42,785 nucleotides of DNA. Source: a virus. How positions within the stretch are numbered: the first letter of the stretch is position 1; each line of letters begins with the position of its first letter. Both the position numbers and the translations under genes were made by a program. The stretch covers positions 1-42,785 of the IMG/VR virus record IMGVR_UViG_3300003322_000772; one strand, given 5' to 3'. The notes under the pieces are model-generated. The model was not told where the DNA came from. It saw nothing but the letters and a program-made list of their open reading frames with translations, and did no database searches. Positions 21,010 to 29,248 of the stretch are shown piece after piece.

Positions 21010-23403
21010 ATGCCCATCCACCCAACAGGCCCCAGCAATGCCCGTATCATGCTCGTTGGAGAATTCCCCCACGAACAAGACCTTTTGAACAGCACCCCCT
21101 TCGTCGGTGGCCCTGGCTACGAGCTTCGCAAGATGCTTCAGGAAGTCGGAGTCTATGCTGCGGACTGCTACATCACAATGGTGATGAAGGACCGCATCCC
21201 GCAATCCCGTGTCGAAGCTGTTGTCGCAACCAAGAAAAAGGACATCACAAATGCTCATGTGCTCCACGCAGGTAAATATGTACTCCCAGCTGTGGTGGCT
21301 GGAGTGGAACAACTCCGTGCAGAGGTGGAACGAGTTCGCCCTCATGTGGTGGTCACCTTTGGCAATCTGGCACTGTGGGCTCTTACTGGGCAATGGGGGG
21401 CGATGAACTGGCGATCCTCCATCATGGAGAGCGCGCTCGTGCCAGGTGTCAAAGTGGTGCCGACCTTCAGCCCGGCCATGGTGATGGTACAGTGGAAGCT
21501 GCGGGGGCTGATGGTTCACGACCTCGGAAGGGCCGTCGCACAGTCTGCGTTCCCGGAAATCCGTCGCCGGGAGTACAAGTTCATCGTACGCCCGACCTTC
21601 GAACAGGCTAAAAGCCAGCTGGAACGGATGATTGAGGTTGCCCAGATCTTCCAACAGGAAAATGATGGCAAACTCATGAAGATGGGCGGCGACATCGAGA
21701 CTCGTGCGGGGCACATCTCCTGTATCGCATTCGCATGGTCCCGCACGGAAGCCATCTGCATTCCTCTGATGACCGTGGACAATCCAGAGGGCTATTGGAC
21801 CCTGGAGGAGGAAGCCGAGCTTGTGCATCTGATCTACCGATTGTGCCAACACATCACAGTCGTGGGTCAGAACTGGAACTACGACGCGCAGTATATCTTC
21901 CGTCACTGGCACTTCATCTGCCCGAGCGTGAAGGACACGATGGTCCAGCAGCATACGTGCTTCTCCAATTTGGAAAAGAACCTTGCATTCCTGTCCTCGA
22001 TGTACCTTGACGATCACCTGTACTGGAAGGATGATCGTACGAACTGGAAGAAGGGCGAGGACGGCGAAGGGGAGATTAACTACTGGACGTACAACTGTAC
22101 GGATGCGGTACGTACCCTGGCTATTGAAGAAGTGCTGGGCAAAGTGGTGACGAAGCTCGGCCTCGACGCTGTTGATGACTTTCAGCAGCGTCTCACCGGT
22201 CGTGTGCTGCGCACGATGAACAAGGGCGTGAGAGTGGACTTGCAGGAACGAGCCCGTCTTGCAATGATTCTCCAAGGTGAAGCTGCAAATCGGCAACAAT
22301 GGATGGCAGACGTTATCGGTCGCGAAATCAACATCCGCTCCCCTGCTCAGATGGCAGAGTTCTTCTACAAGGAAATGGGAATGCGGCCCATCATCGACCG
22401 TAAGACGAAGAGCATCACCACCAACGATGAAGCGCTGCACAAGATCGCAGAACGTGAACCGATTCTGCTACCCATCACTCGTAAGATTTCGGAGTTACGG
22501 TCTCTGGGAGTGTTTCACAGCACCTTCGTCAGTGCCCCTCTCGATGTTGATGGTCGGATGCGCTGCTCGTTCAACGTGTGTGGCACGGAAACCTACCGCT
22601 TTGCGTCCAGCAAAAATGCATTCGGGACCGGTGCTAACCTTCAGAACATCCCGAAGGGAGGAGAAACGGAAGATTCGGGCTTGGAGCTGCCAAACATTCG
22701 TGAACTCTACATTCCTGATCCGGGCAAGGTCATCTTTGACATTGACCTCGACAGTGCCGACCTCCGAATCGTTACGGCCGAAAGCAATTGCCTTTGGATG
22801 AAAGAGCAGTTCGCCAACAAGAGGAAACCATATGTGGAGGTGATGCGGGAGTACTACAGCAACAGAACCATGACCAAAGACTCTCACCCACGAGAATATG
22901 CGATGTTCAAATCTCTGTGCCACGGAACCAACTACCTCGGCACAGCAGCAGGCATTGCCCCCCGCATTGGTTTGTTGGTGCACGAAACGGAACGTATCCA
23001 GAAATGGTACTTCGGAATGTGCCCTGAAATTCGGGCGTGGCAGGAGGAAATCAAAAAGCAGGTGTCCGGAAGGCGCTGGATTCAAAACGTCTTTGGCTAC
23101 AAGTATCACTTCTTCGATCGCATCGAGGGTACGATCTTCAATCAGGCTATTGCGTGGATTCCGCAGTCGACCGTCGGTTGTCTGATTAACCGGGCGTGGG
23201 AAAGGATCGAAGACAACCTGCCGGAAGTAGACATCCTTCTGCAGGTGCATGATTCATTGGTCGGTCAATTCGATCTCTGTCATGGGGAGTGGATGCTGAA
23301 GCAGATCATCGAGCAGTCCCAGGTTCCTCTCCCGTACGATGAACCTCTCATTATTCCAGTTGGAATTGCTAGTAGTTCCAAGTCCTGGGGAGATTGTCGA
23401 TAG
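21010..23403 (+). CDS. UDG-like domain fused to family A DNA polymerase
   Basis: 797 residues, the replicative polymerase. Residues 10-180 resemble family 4 uracil-DNA glycosylase: MLVGEFPHEQD (14-24), PFVGG and VVVTFGNLAL (113-122). The catalytic blocks look degenerate (GEFPH for GEAPG, TFSPA for HPSP). A 3'-5' exonuclease follows with DIE (228-230), NWNYD (288-292) and YNCTD (361-365). The polymerase has TETYR with NLQNIP (526-547), motif A DLDSADLR (579-586), motif B R628 to K634 with NYLG, and motif C VHD (746-748). It starts one base after the methyltransferase stop. Similar fusions exist in SPO1-type phages. Confidence 0.93.
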   Translation: MPIHPTGPSNARIMLVGEFPHEQDLLNSTPFVGGPGYELRKMLQEVGVYAADCYITMVMKDRIPQSRVEAVVATKKKDITNAHVLHAGKYVLPAVVAGVEQLRAEVERVRPHVVVTFGNLALWALTGQWGAMNWRSSIMESALVPGVKVVPTFSPAMVMVQWKLRGLMVHDLGRAVAQSAFPEIRRREYKFIVRPTFEQAKSQLERMIEVAQIFQQENDGKLMKMGGDIETRAGHISCIAFAWSRTEAICIPLMTVDNPEGYWTLEEEAELVHLIYRLCQHITVVGQNWNYDAQYIFRHWHFICPSVKDTMVQQHTCFSNLEKNLAFLSSMYLDDHLYWKDDRTNWKKGEDGEGEINYWTYNCTDAVRTLAIEEVLGKVVTKLGLDAVDDFQQRLTGRVLRTMNKGVRVDLQERARLAMILQGEAANRQQWMADVIGREINIRSPAQMAEFFYKEMGMRPIIDRKTKSITTNDEALHKIAEREPILLPITRKISELRSLGVFHSTFVSAPLDVDGRMRCSFNVCGTETYRFASSKNAFGTGANLQNIPKGGETEDSGLELPNIRELYIPDPGKVIFDIDLDSADLRIVTAESNCLWMKEQFANKRKPYVEVMREYYSNRTMTKDSHPREYAMFKSLCHGTNYLGTAAGIAPRIGLLVHETERIQKWYFGMCPEIRAWQEEIKKQVSGRRWIQNVFGYKYHFFDRIEGTIFNQAIAWIPQSTVGCLINRAWERIEDNLPEVDILLQVHDSLVGQFDLCHGEWMLKQIIEQSQVPLPYDEPLIIPVGIASSSKSWGDCR

Positions 23404-23538
23404 GGGATGAGGGGCACCATTTTCGATGCCCCGCCCGCTCACGGAATGGGGGTGCCACGGCCTCAAATCTATGAGAATGTGGTATCCCCCGTCCGCCGCC
23501 CCCGACCTCGCCACGGGCCTCTATTTCGTGCGCACAGT
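23404..23538. other. Convergent junction of early and late arms, with a degenerate palindrome half-site
   Basis: 135 bp between the polymerase stop and the last late gene. It has a weak hairpin (GGGGCA with TGCCCC near 23411-23432) without a T-run. At 23524-23536 it has TTTCGTGCGCACA, a match to the outer part of the palindrome half-site, followed by an imperfect inverted repeat (CACAGT and ACTGTG). It may be a decayed twelfth copy or a terminator region. Confidence 0.45.
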
Positions 23539-24399
23539 TCACTTCCTGACTGTGGTATTGCTCACCAATACCCCCTCAAACCCCCCTGTCACATTGGTGC
23601 CGTTTTGAGCCACGGACGTCACCCGCAACGCAAAATCAGTCTTCTCCGTTAGCACCAAACCATACGGCGCCGAGTGTAAATAGGGTGACGAGGAGGTGAC
23701 CTGGAATTCAATGGGGATGCGAGCATTGCCGACGGAGGACCGTTGCCAAAACCCGAATACGGCATTGTTGACCGTCGCCCCGCTCGCTGACAGTATGGTC
23801 ATGACGGCACTCGAAATGAACAGCGTGTTCCCGGCGGGGACCGTGTAGACGCATTGCCGCGAAAACCCGTAACCGGCCCGAATGAGGCCCAGCGTCGTAC
23901 CCCCTCCCGCCACACGCAACGTCAAATCCCCTGCATTCGATTGCCCACTACCCGAAGTCGTCGTAGTGAAGAGGTTCACCCGAAGACAGGCATTCGGAAC
24001 AGCCACAGGTGTCGTGCCATTGAGGGTCACGACTTGTGCTGCCATCTGCACGTAGCTAGCATCAAGGCAAATGATGGTGACAGTGCGAGCCCCCGTTCCG
24101 GCTGCTGTATCGTTGGCGGAGGAGGAGACGACCTCCAGGCTCTGGGCGGATACTGGGAAGGGGTAGGTGCCCCCTCCTTCCCACACATCCGCTGGCGTTC
24201 CTGCTGTTGCAATGCTGGGATTGTGCCCCAGCGATGCAACCCTCGTATAGCCCGGTACACTGCCAATGGCAATCGCAACATGGCTCTGACCAATGGCTTC
24301 CGGCAGTGAATCCCCGATATTGTAAGTGTTGGTCTGTGCCCAGGCCACCGCAGCAAGAGCAACCAACAGTCCCAGAAAACAACCAAGTAGTTTTTTCAT
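23539..24399 (-). CDS. Secreted beta-rich late protein, unknown
   Basis: 286 residues, last gene of the late arm. ATG 24399 is preceded by GGGGATAAG; upstream codons would translate the palindrome. The N-terminus is a clear Sec signal peptide: MKKLLG, then a hydrophobic core to about residue 20 and AWAQ as the likely cleavage region. The mature part is Thr/Ser/Gly/Val-rich and beta-structured (GQSNAGDLTLRVAGGGTTLG), like virion or adhesin domains, and has three scattered cysteines. A signal peptide is unusual for a virion protein; it may act in the periplasm or at the outer membrane. Palindrome copy 8 lies 17 bp upstream. Confidence 0.75.
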   Translation of the reverse strand: MKKLLGCFLGLLVALAAVAWAQTNTYNIGDSLPEAIGQSHVAIAIGSVPGYTRVASLGHNPSIATAGTPADVWEGGGTYPFPVSAQSLEVVSSSANDTAAGTGARTVTIICLDASYVQMAAQVVTLNGTTPVAVPNACLRVNLFTTTTSGSGQSNAGDLTLRVAGGGTTLGLIRAGYGFSRQCVYTVPAGNTLFISSAVMTILSASGATVNNAVFGFWQRSSVGNARIPIEFQVTSSSPYLHSAPYGLVLTEKTDFALRVTSVAQNGTNVTGGFEGVLVSNTTVRK

Positions 24400-24416
24400 G
24401 TTCTTATCCCCAAAAA

Positions 24417-24458
24417 GTTTTGTGCGCGCATTACTCTGTTGTAATGCGCGCACAAAAT
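24417..24458. promoter_or_regulatory. 42-bp palindrome, copy 8
   Basis: Arms 24417-24434 and 24441-24458, centre TCTGTT; the most nearly perfect copy. It separates the DUF1353-like gene from the secreted-protein gene. Confidence 0.87.
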
Positions 24459-24472
24459 CCGACTCCGAATCG

Positions 24473-24859
24473 TTACTGCCAGTGCGATCCACCACCTATC
24501 CGCACCGCAGCCCAGAACAACCACGCTTCTACTTTGCTGATGCCATCTACCTGCACCATCTCCCGCAGCAACTCATCGGCCCTCTTTCGATTGACCGGCT
24601 TTGCCGTGTAGAGCCAGTCATGGATCGTTCCCGCCTTGCGAGCCCGGTTCCCCAGGATCATGTAAGCCAACGGCACTCGCGGCACGGAACAAAAGTCCGT
24701 CTGAAACCCCGCCGGGGCAGTGAAAACCTCGCCACCCTGATCGACATACGAGAGGGGAACCAGCAACTGGTAAAGCCCCTCCGCAGTATCAGCTAGGAGC
24801 TTCGTTTCCAGTTCCCCTACGAACCGGCCTCGCTCTGCAATTGCAGTGTCACCCGCCAC
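24473..24859 (-). CDS. DUF1353-like protein
   Basis: 128 residues from a GTG at 24859 (AGGGG upstream), overlapping the end of the preceding small gene. VFTAPAGFQTDFCSVPRVPL followed by KAGTIHDWLYTAKPVNRKRADELLREM matches the DUF1353 pattern: G-F-x-(T/F)-D-x-x-S-V-P, then a HD(W/Y)LY block with downstream acidic and Arg residues. The family is found in phages, usually near lysis or tail genes, and is thought to be a small peptidase-like or structural protein. No biochemical role is established that I know of. Confidence 0.75.
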   Translation of the reverse strand: MAGDTAIAERGRFVGELETKLLADTAEGLYQLLVPLSYVDQGGEVFTAPAGFQTDFCSVPRVPLAYMILGNRARKAGTIHDWLYTAKPVNRKRADELLREMVQVDGISKVEAWLFWAAVRIGGGSHWQ

Positions 24860-25004
24860 GCCTCGACCCCCTTTTTTCTGTCTTCTTCACTCCTTCCTTG
24901 GACATCTTTTTGGCCTTCTCCTGTGGGATGCCCACTCTCCGTGCGACTTCTGGGGAGTGGGCAGCGGCTTCGAAGAGGCGATGCTGCTTCTTAGTGTAGG
25001 GCAT
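24849..25004 (-). CDS. 51-residue basic protein, small phage family
   Basis: ATG 25004 has GAGG 7 bases upstream. The peptide starts MPYTKKQHRLFEAAAHSPEV, continues ARRVGIPQEKAKKMSKEG and ends in Lys/Arg-rich residues. I recognise this as a common small phage protein (a Q-H-R-L-F/M-E-A-A-A-H core, then GIP) of unknown role, often found near late genes. It overlaps the DUF1353-like gene by 11 bp. Confidence 0.7.
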   Translation of the reverse strand: MPYTKKQHRLFEAAAHSPEVARRVGIPQEKAKKMSKEGVKKTEKRGSRRGG

Positions 25005-25007
25005 GAT

Positions 25008-25241
25008 TCAAGCCTCCGGGGAAGCATTGTTCGTTGTCGGCGTTGCCGATTGCGAAACGGTTTCCGAAGGGGTCACGTGAGCATCATGCAGGGCCTGCGC
25101 AATACCCTGAATCATGGCCACGCCGACCTTGATTTTCAGGGCCTCGTTGGTGTTACCCGGATGCAGCATCGTGACAGCTTCGCCGATGGGAGCCAGCATC
25201 GTGCTCATTGCGTGCATGAATTTCTCGAAGCTAAAAGACAT
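25008..25241 (-). CDS. Small late protein downstream of the endolysin, unknown
   Basis: 77 residues from ATG 25241 (AAAGGA 6 bases upstream). A helical first half (FEKFMHAMSTMLAPIGEAVT, KVGVAMIQGIAQALHDAHV) and a Ser/Thr/Asn-rich disordered tail. It has a mildly hydrophobic amphipathic helix but no clear membrane span. It could be virion- or lysis-related; no spanin features (lipobox, long coiled coil) are present. Confidence 0.65.
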   Translation of the reverse strand: MSFSFEKFMHAMSTMLAPIGEAVTMLHPGNTNEALKIKVGVAMIQGIAQALHDAHVTPSETVSQSATPTTNNASPEA

Positions 25242-25252
25242 GGCAATTCCTT

Positions 25253-25708
25253 TCAGTTGGTTTTGGTTCCAGAATCGAATAGGGCTTTCTCTTTCCCACG
25301 GCGAATGGTGAGCCCTTTTACCTGCACGCCGTTGTCGTGATCCCATCGCAGCAGCTCATTCGAAGCCCCCGCATAGTCCCCCGCGTTGAGCTTTTTCAAG
25401 AGAGTGCTAGTACGCAGGGCATTGACGCCCACGTTATAGGCGAAGCAGACGAGAGCATCGAACTGTTCCTGCGACAGGGGGACCCTGACGTAGAGGTTGA
25501 TACTCTCTTCGACCTCTCGAATATCATGATCCAGCCAGTAGTCGGCCTGATCTTGAGTGCAGGTCATTCCTGGCTTCACCCCGAAGGTGTGACCCCATCC
25601 AAGTGTCCACACCCCTCCACCATCCTTGTAGGCCGTGAGACGGCAGCTCTCCGATTCCTTGAGAAGCGTCAGGCCCTTCGGCCCGATGCGCATTGCTGTG
25701 ACTATCAT
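25253..25708 (-). CDS. Endolysin, T4-type lysozyme (GH24)
   Basis: 151 residues; degrades the glycan strands of peptidoglycan. SESCRLTAYKDGGGVWTLGWGHT carries the GH24 triad: E20, D29 and T35 have the same spacing as E11, D20 and T26 of T4 lysozyme. The C-terminal part has FDALVCFAYNVG, the usual conserved helix, and the family length is normal. I chose ATG 25708, directly after the holin-like stop; a GTG at 25720 is possible. There is no signal or anchor sequence at the N-terminus, so release should need a holin. Confidence 0.92.
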   Translation of the reverse strand: MIVTAMRIGPKGLTLLKESESCRLTAYKDGGGVWTLGWGHTFGVKPGMTCTQDQADYWLDHDIREVEESINLYVRVPLSQEQFDALVCFAYNVGVNALRTSTLLKKLNAGDYAGASNELLRWDHDNGVQVKGLTIRRGKEKALFDSGTKTN

Positions 25709-25710
25709 GG

Positions 25711-25980
25711 CTACCACCACTTATGCTCAGATGACATACCATACGCGGCCAAAGCAAGAACGGCCGCCCCAATAGCCTTCCACAGCAAACGGCGAATGCC
25801 TTGCCCCAGTCTCTTGTCGAACTCTTCGATGAGAGCGTCAGAGCTTCTGGCCACCAGTTGATCCACCGTCTTCTTGACGATCATCTCCACGTCTGCATCC
25901 GTCAGGACACGGTTGGTGCGTCTGTCCTGGTGATGGTTCTCTCTTTCATTGTCCACAGTACCCCCGTGTCCGAGCCTCAT
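25711..25980 (-). CDS. Holin-like protein with one C-terminal membrane span
   Basis: 89 residues. ATG 25980 has AAAGGG 8 bases upstream; a GTG at 26013 is the alternative. The first 60 residues are charged and helical (ADVEMIVKKTVDQLVARSSDALIEEF). The only membrane segment is LLWKAIGAAVLALAAYG (about 65-81), followed by a short SSEHKWW tail. Its place two bases before the endolysin start supports a holin or holin-partner role. Single-span C-terminal topology resembles class III holins. No second lysis membrane gene or spanin pair was found. Confidence 0.65.
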   Translation of the reverse strand: MRLGHGGTVDNERENHHQDRRTNRVLTDADVEMIVKKTVDQLVARSSDALIEEFDKRLGQGIRRLLWKAIGAAVLALAAYGMSSEHKWW

Positions 25981-26031
25981 TTCAGAATCCCTTTCTTTTT
26001 GTTGATGGGTCACTTGTTGTTGCTGTTGCTG

Positions 26032-26469
26032 CTACTGGTTCAGAATGGCCTGAACCGAAAGTGTCATACTGGGGGTCGAGGCTCCATTGAGCTGCACCCT
26101 CCAGGTCTGTGGCAGGATATCCGATGACGACGCATTGGCAGAGGAAGTGATGCCCGGATAGAGCTTCAGCACCGTGACCCCTGTTGCACTTATGGCGGTC
26201 CCCACCAGCAAATCGTAGTACTCCCCGGTCACGGTGTTCTTACCTTGAATCTTGGCCGTATATGTGCCGCTCGTGTAGGCTGTAACAGAGATGGCAACAT
26301 GAACTCCCTTGTAATAGGAGTTCGTCTGATCAGGGCTGTTGATGGTCGTAGCCGTCTGCGCCGCCGAGGCGATCAACTGATACTGAGCATTGGTCTGTGC
26401 CAGAGCGGCGAGAGGTTGCAGCAACCACAGGCAAAGGAGAAATGCGCAAATCTTTAAAAAGAGTCTCAT
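26032..26469 (-). CDS. Small secreted beta-rich late protein, unknown
   Basis: 145 residues from ATG 26469 (AAAGGA 6 bases upstream). MRLFLKICAFLLCLWLLQPLAALAQ is a clear Sec signal peptide with LAALAQ as the cleavage region (split here for length: charged start, core, then ALAQ). The mature domain begins TNAQYQL and is beta-rich with Thr/Ser. It resembles, in style, the other secreted protein at 23539-24399, which also begins with Gln-Thr-Asn after cleavage. It follows the tailspike, so it may associate with tail or cell surface. No known family. Confidence 0.75.
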   Translation of the reverse strand: MRLFLKICAFLLCLWLLQPLAALAQTNAQYQLIASAAQTATTINSPDQTNSYYKGVHVAISVTAYTSGTYTAKIQGKNTVTGEYYDLLVGTAISATGVTVLKLYPGITSSANASSSDILPQTWRVQLNGASTPSMTLSVQAILNQ

Positions 26470-26494
26470 CTCGTATCCTTTCAGGTCAGAGAAA

Positions 26495-28381
26495 TCAGCT
26501 ACCGATAACTTCAACTGCGAAGTTCGTACCGTTGGCAACAATGGGGATGGTAGCATTGCCGCCACCACTGTCAGAGTAGAACTGGATGGCATAGTAATCA
26601 CCAGTGCCATTCGGCGTGTCGTAGTATTCCCCCTGAAGTATCAAGGGATTGGTGCCGCTGGCCTGGATATCCATCAGCGTCGCAATTTGGGAGCCGTTCT
26701 TGTTCAGCATTACCGCATACCGAGAACCGTTCGTAGTAGCCTGGACGTAAATCGAAGCCCGAATTCGGACGAGCTGATTTTTTCCTGGGGTAATAACAAA
26801 AGTTGTAAGGTTGCCCCAACTGTAGGCATCCGAGATGACAGAGTTCCATTGCGGATTGCCGAAGCCGCCGGAAGTCGTAATGGAAGTCGCAGTAGTCTTG
26901 AGAGCGCAGATGGGATTCGAACCCGGAACTCGAGACACGCAGTTGATGTTGCCGAGGAATCGCGCAGTGCCGTAGGTGTAGTTCGCATCCTGCCCCCACA
27001 TGACATTCTTCGGCTGGTTCCCGAAGAAGGAGATACCCCCGTAGGTTTGGCCCAGGATGGCACCGTAGCTGAAGCCGGATTCCTGAATGTTGTTGACCCG
27101 GACCTGCGAAGCGTGAGCGATGTAGAGGATCGGCTGGCCGTTGTTGATGGTCGCGTAGGCGCCGCCGTTGAAGACCCGTGTGTCCTGCATGTTGAAGGTT
27201 GGGTGCTGCAGGGCCGACGCATTTCCATTGGAGGACAGGATGGCAATACCACCAATCTTGCAATCTTCGATGTAGCCGCCAATCATGGAAGCCTGCATCG
27301 GGTACGGCGTCCCCGTCCCATTGCCGTTCGTGTCTCCTTGATTAAGGGTAACGGCCCAGTCGCAGAAGTGCATGCCAGTCGACAGGATGGTGCAGTTCTG
27401 AATCTGATTGGCCAGGAAGATGCACGACGTGCCTTCCGTGGCACCAGAACTCAGCGAACGGAACAGGCCAATGTCGCAGTTCGAGATGAGACAGTCTTCC
27501 GAAGCACTACCGGCCCAGATCCCGAGGTTGCAGTCCATGATAAGGCAGTGGTCTGTGCCCCATGCCCAGCACTGGACTTCCAGGTAGATGCCACGGCGGA
27601 AGCCGGTGATGTAAAGATTTGTGGCTTTAAATTTCCTGGCATAGGCAGCGTGGATACCCGAAGCATTCGAGGACGAAACATTGTTGACGATAGCCAGATC
27701 ACGAATGTGCACATTCTCAAACTGGTTGGATTCGCTGGTGCCCGGAACATTGATGGCTGGGATGTCACCAGTGTTGAACTGTTTGATGACAGTGCCGCCG
27801 GCAACAGCAAAGGAACCGGTCGTTGTGGACCAGCCAGAGCCATGGAAGATCTGACCTTGCAACAGGTTCAGAGTGCCGTTGATCTTGTAAACGCTCTTCG
27901 GTGCGAAGACGGTCCCACCAATCCCCGCAAAGTTAATGGCTGCTTGCATGGTGCTGGTGTCATCCGTGGTGCCATCGCCTTTTGCCCCAAACCATTTCAC
28001 ATTGATGGCACCGGCATATTCCCTCTTCCAGCGGCCTCCATCCGAAGCCACAAAAATAGTACCTCCGTTGTCGAGACTCGTCGTGTCAGCTGCATCCAGA
28101 TAGAAAGGGCCACCACCACCATCCCCAGCAGCGTAGTAGCCCGTGAGGAAAGCTTGCGTGAAGCGTGTCTTGTCGATGGCCTTCAGGGCCGTTACGGAAT
28201 TCACAACCTCCAAGAACTGATTCTTGAGAATCGCGTCGAGAGTCTGGGAACCGTAACCGATGTTGCCTGCGCCATTGGCAGAGGGCAGACCATTGGGGCC
28301 GTTGATAATGGTATCCACCCCGTTAAGCCATGCTGCCGTGATGGGAGTGGCTGGGTTGTAATCTTGAAAAGGATTGCTCAT
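26495..28381 (-). CDS. Tailspike, pectate-lyase-like beta-helix
   Basis: 628 residues, the receptor-binding protein with probable polysaccharide-degrading activity. Residues 1-120 form a particle-binding and neck part. INVKWFGAKGDGTTDDTSTM with QAAINFAG is the classical start of the pectate lyase 3 / GH55-type beta-helix. The following 300 residues are short strand repeats rich in N, G and I. The last 130 residues (from about KTTATSITTSG) are a separate beta-rich trimer or carbohydrate domain. It overlaps the upstream gene by ATGA. Substrate specificity cannot be read from sequence. Confidence 0.88.
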   Translation of the reverse strand: MSNPFQDYNPATPITAAWLNGVDTIINGPNGLPSANGAGNIGYGSQTLDAILKNQFLEVVNSVTALKAIDKTRFTQAFLTGYYAAGDGGGGPFYLDAADTTSLDNGGTIFVASDGGRWKREYAGAINVKWFGAKGDGTTDDTSTMQAAINFAGIGGTVFAPKSVYKINGTLNLLQGQIFHGSGWSTTTGSFAVAGGTVIKQFNTGDIPAINVPGTSESNQFENVHIRDLAIVNNVSSSNASGIHAAYARKFKATNLYITGFRRGIYLEVQCWAWGTDHCLIMDCNLGIWAGSASEDCLISNCDIGLFRSLSSGATEGTSCIFLANQIQNCTILSTGMHFCDWAVTLNQGDTNGNGTGTPYPMQASMIGGYIEDCKIGGIAILSSNGNASALQHPTFNMQDTRVFNGGAYATINNGQPILYIAHASQVRVNNIQESGFSYGAILGQTYGGISFFGNQPKNVMWGQDANYTYGTARFLGNINCVSRVPGSNPICALKTTATSITTSGGFGNPQWNSVISDAYSWGNLTTFVITPGKNQLVRIRASIYVQATTNGSRYAVMLNKNGSQIATLMDIQASGTNPLILQGEYYDTPNGTGDYYAIQFYSDSGGGNATIPIVANGTNFAVEVIGS

Positions 28382-28890
28382 GGGACTATCCTTGTAAAAA
28401 AAGTTCCTGGAGAGATTGTACTTTCAACCCTGACGAGCATCGGGGGCATCGAGTCGAAAACGTAGCTCAGATCATTACCGCCTCTGTTGATGTTGCCGGG
28501 CACGGCCCACCCAGGAATGGCATAAGAGGGGATGCCAAGGACAACTGTCGAGTGCACCCATGGACCTTGAGGGATTCCTTCCTGAATGAACAGCAAGTTG
28601 ATATTCGAGGGGAAGGCGCATCCGGGATTCGCGTAACCTGGAATGGCATTGCTAGTGCGGAGGCTACAGCCCAGTACGAACTGATCCGGAGGCTGGGGCC
28701 TGCTCCAGGGTACGCTTTGGTTATCCTTCACTCCCCGTACAAAGTCTTGTGGATTGCGAATTTCCTTGTGATGCCTGCAAACCCAGCGATTATCCCAGGT
28801 CTTAACCCCTTGCCCGGACTTTTGTTTCTTGCCACAGAGGTCGCAATAGAAATTCCACTGCCCTTCGGCAAAGTAGTCGGAAACACCCAT
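28378..28890 (-). CDS. Zinc-ribbon virion-associated protein with IPG repeats
   Basis: 170 residues. The N-terminus has FYCDLCGKKQKS, then WDNRWVCRHH and IRNPQDFVRG, a zinc ribbon known from many phage late proteins (CDxCG, then V-C-x(2)-H/D, then R-x-P-Q-D-F-V-R-G). The middle carries repeats built on IPGYANPG and IPGWAVPG. It lies directly before the tailspike and overlaps it by 4 bp, so it is probably a tail or tailspike-adaptor component. The exact role is unknown. Confidence 0.65.
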   Translation of the reverse strand: MGVSDYFAEGQWNFYCDLCGKKQKSGQGVKTWDNRWVCRHHKEIRNPQDFVRGVKDNQSVPWSRPQPPDQFVLGCSLRTSNAIPGYANPGCAFPSNINLLFIQEGIPQGPWVHSTVVLGIPSYAIPGWAVPGNINRGGNDLSYVFDSMPPMLVRVESTISPGTFFTRIVP

Positions 28891-28892
28891 GA

Positions 28893-29231
28893 TTACTGTC
28901 CTGCAACTTCGGCGCCACCAACGGCGAAGGTCACGCCATTGCCTAGCGCATGAAGCTCACGCCCCGCTGAAATCTTTTGATTGATGAGCTCGGGGCACAG
29001 GTAGGATTTCCCAGCCGGGACAGTAACTGTGACAAGGCAATAGTCATCTGCCACAGCCGTCGATGGTGGAGTATTGTAGATAATGCATTGCACAGCCGCT
29101 GCCGTCCGGTTCACCAGCACTGCAGCCTGAATTGTGGCGACCGTGGAAGCCGGAGCCGTGTACAACACTGCTGTGGCACTTGCAGTAAGTTTCTGTGGCT
29201 CAACCAACTGCTTGATTGTGGTGGCTGACAT
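28893..29231 (-). CDS. Small beta-sandwich-like structural protein
   Basis: 112 residues; ATG has GAAAGGA upstream. Thr/Val/Ala-rich with alternating strands (TAVLYTAPASTVATIQAAVL, DYCLVTVTVPAGKSYLCP) and a final GGAEVAGQ. It is the style of small phage virion proteins that coat or extend tails. Two bases separate it from the next gene. No specific family assignment. Confidence 0.65.
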   Translation of the reverse strand: MSATTIKQLVEPQKLTASATAVLYTAPASTVATIQAAVLVNRTAAAVQCIIYNTPPSTAVADDYCLVTVTVPAGKSYLCPELINQKISAGRELHALGNGVTFAVGGAEVAGQ

Positions 29232-29248
29232 TTCGAGTTCCTTTCGGC

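Noticed and set aside
20992-22440. A 482-codon open frame on the minus strand
   Set aside because: Antisense to the polymerase gene, which has full catalytic motifs; the product is His/Val-rich shadow sequence.
26912-26926. A tRNA T-arm-like string (GGGTTCGAATCCC on the minus strand)
   Set aside because: It lies within the continuous tailspike frame, has no matching acceptor, D or anticodon arms, and codes normal residues; chance match, although a recombination site cannot be fully excluded.
26390-28465. A 691-codon open frame on the plus strand
   Set aside because: It is exactly antisense to the tailspike and its neighbours, lacks a ribosome site, and reads as mirror sequence of GC-rich codons.
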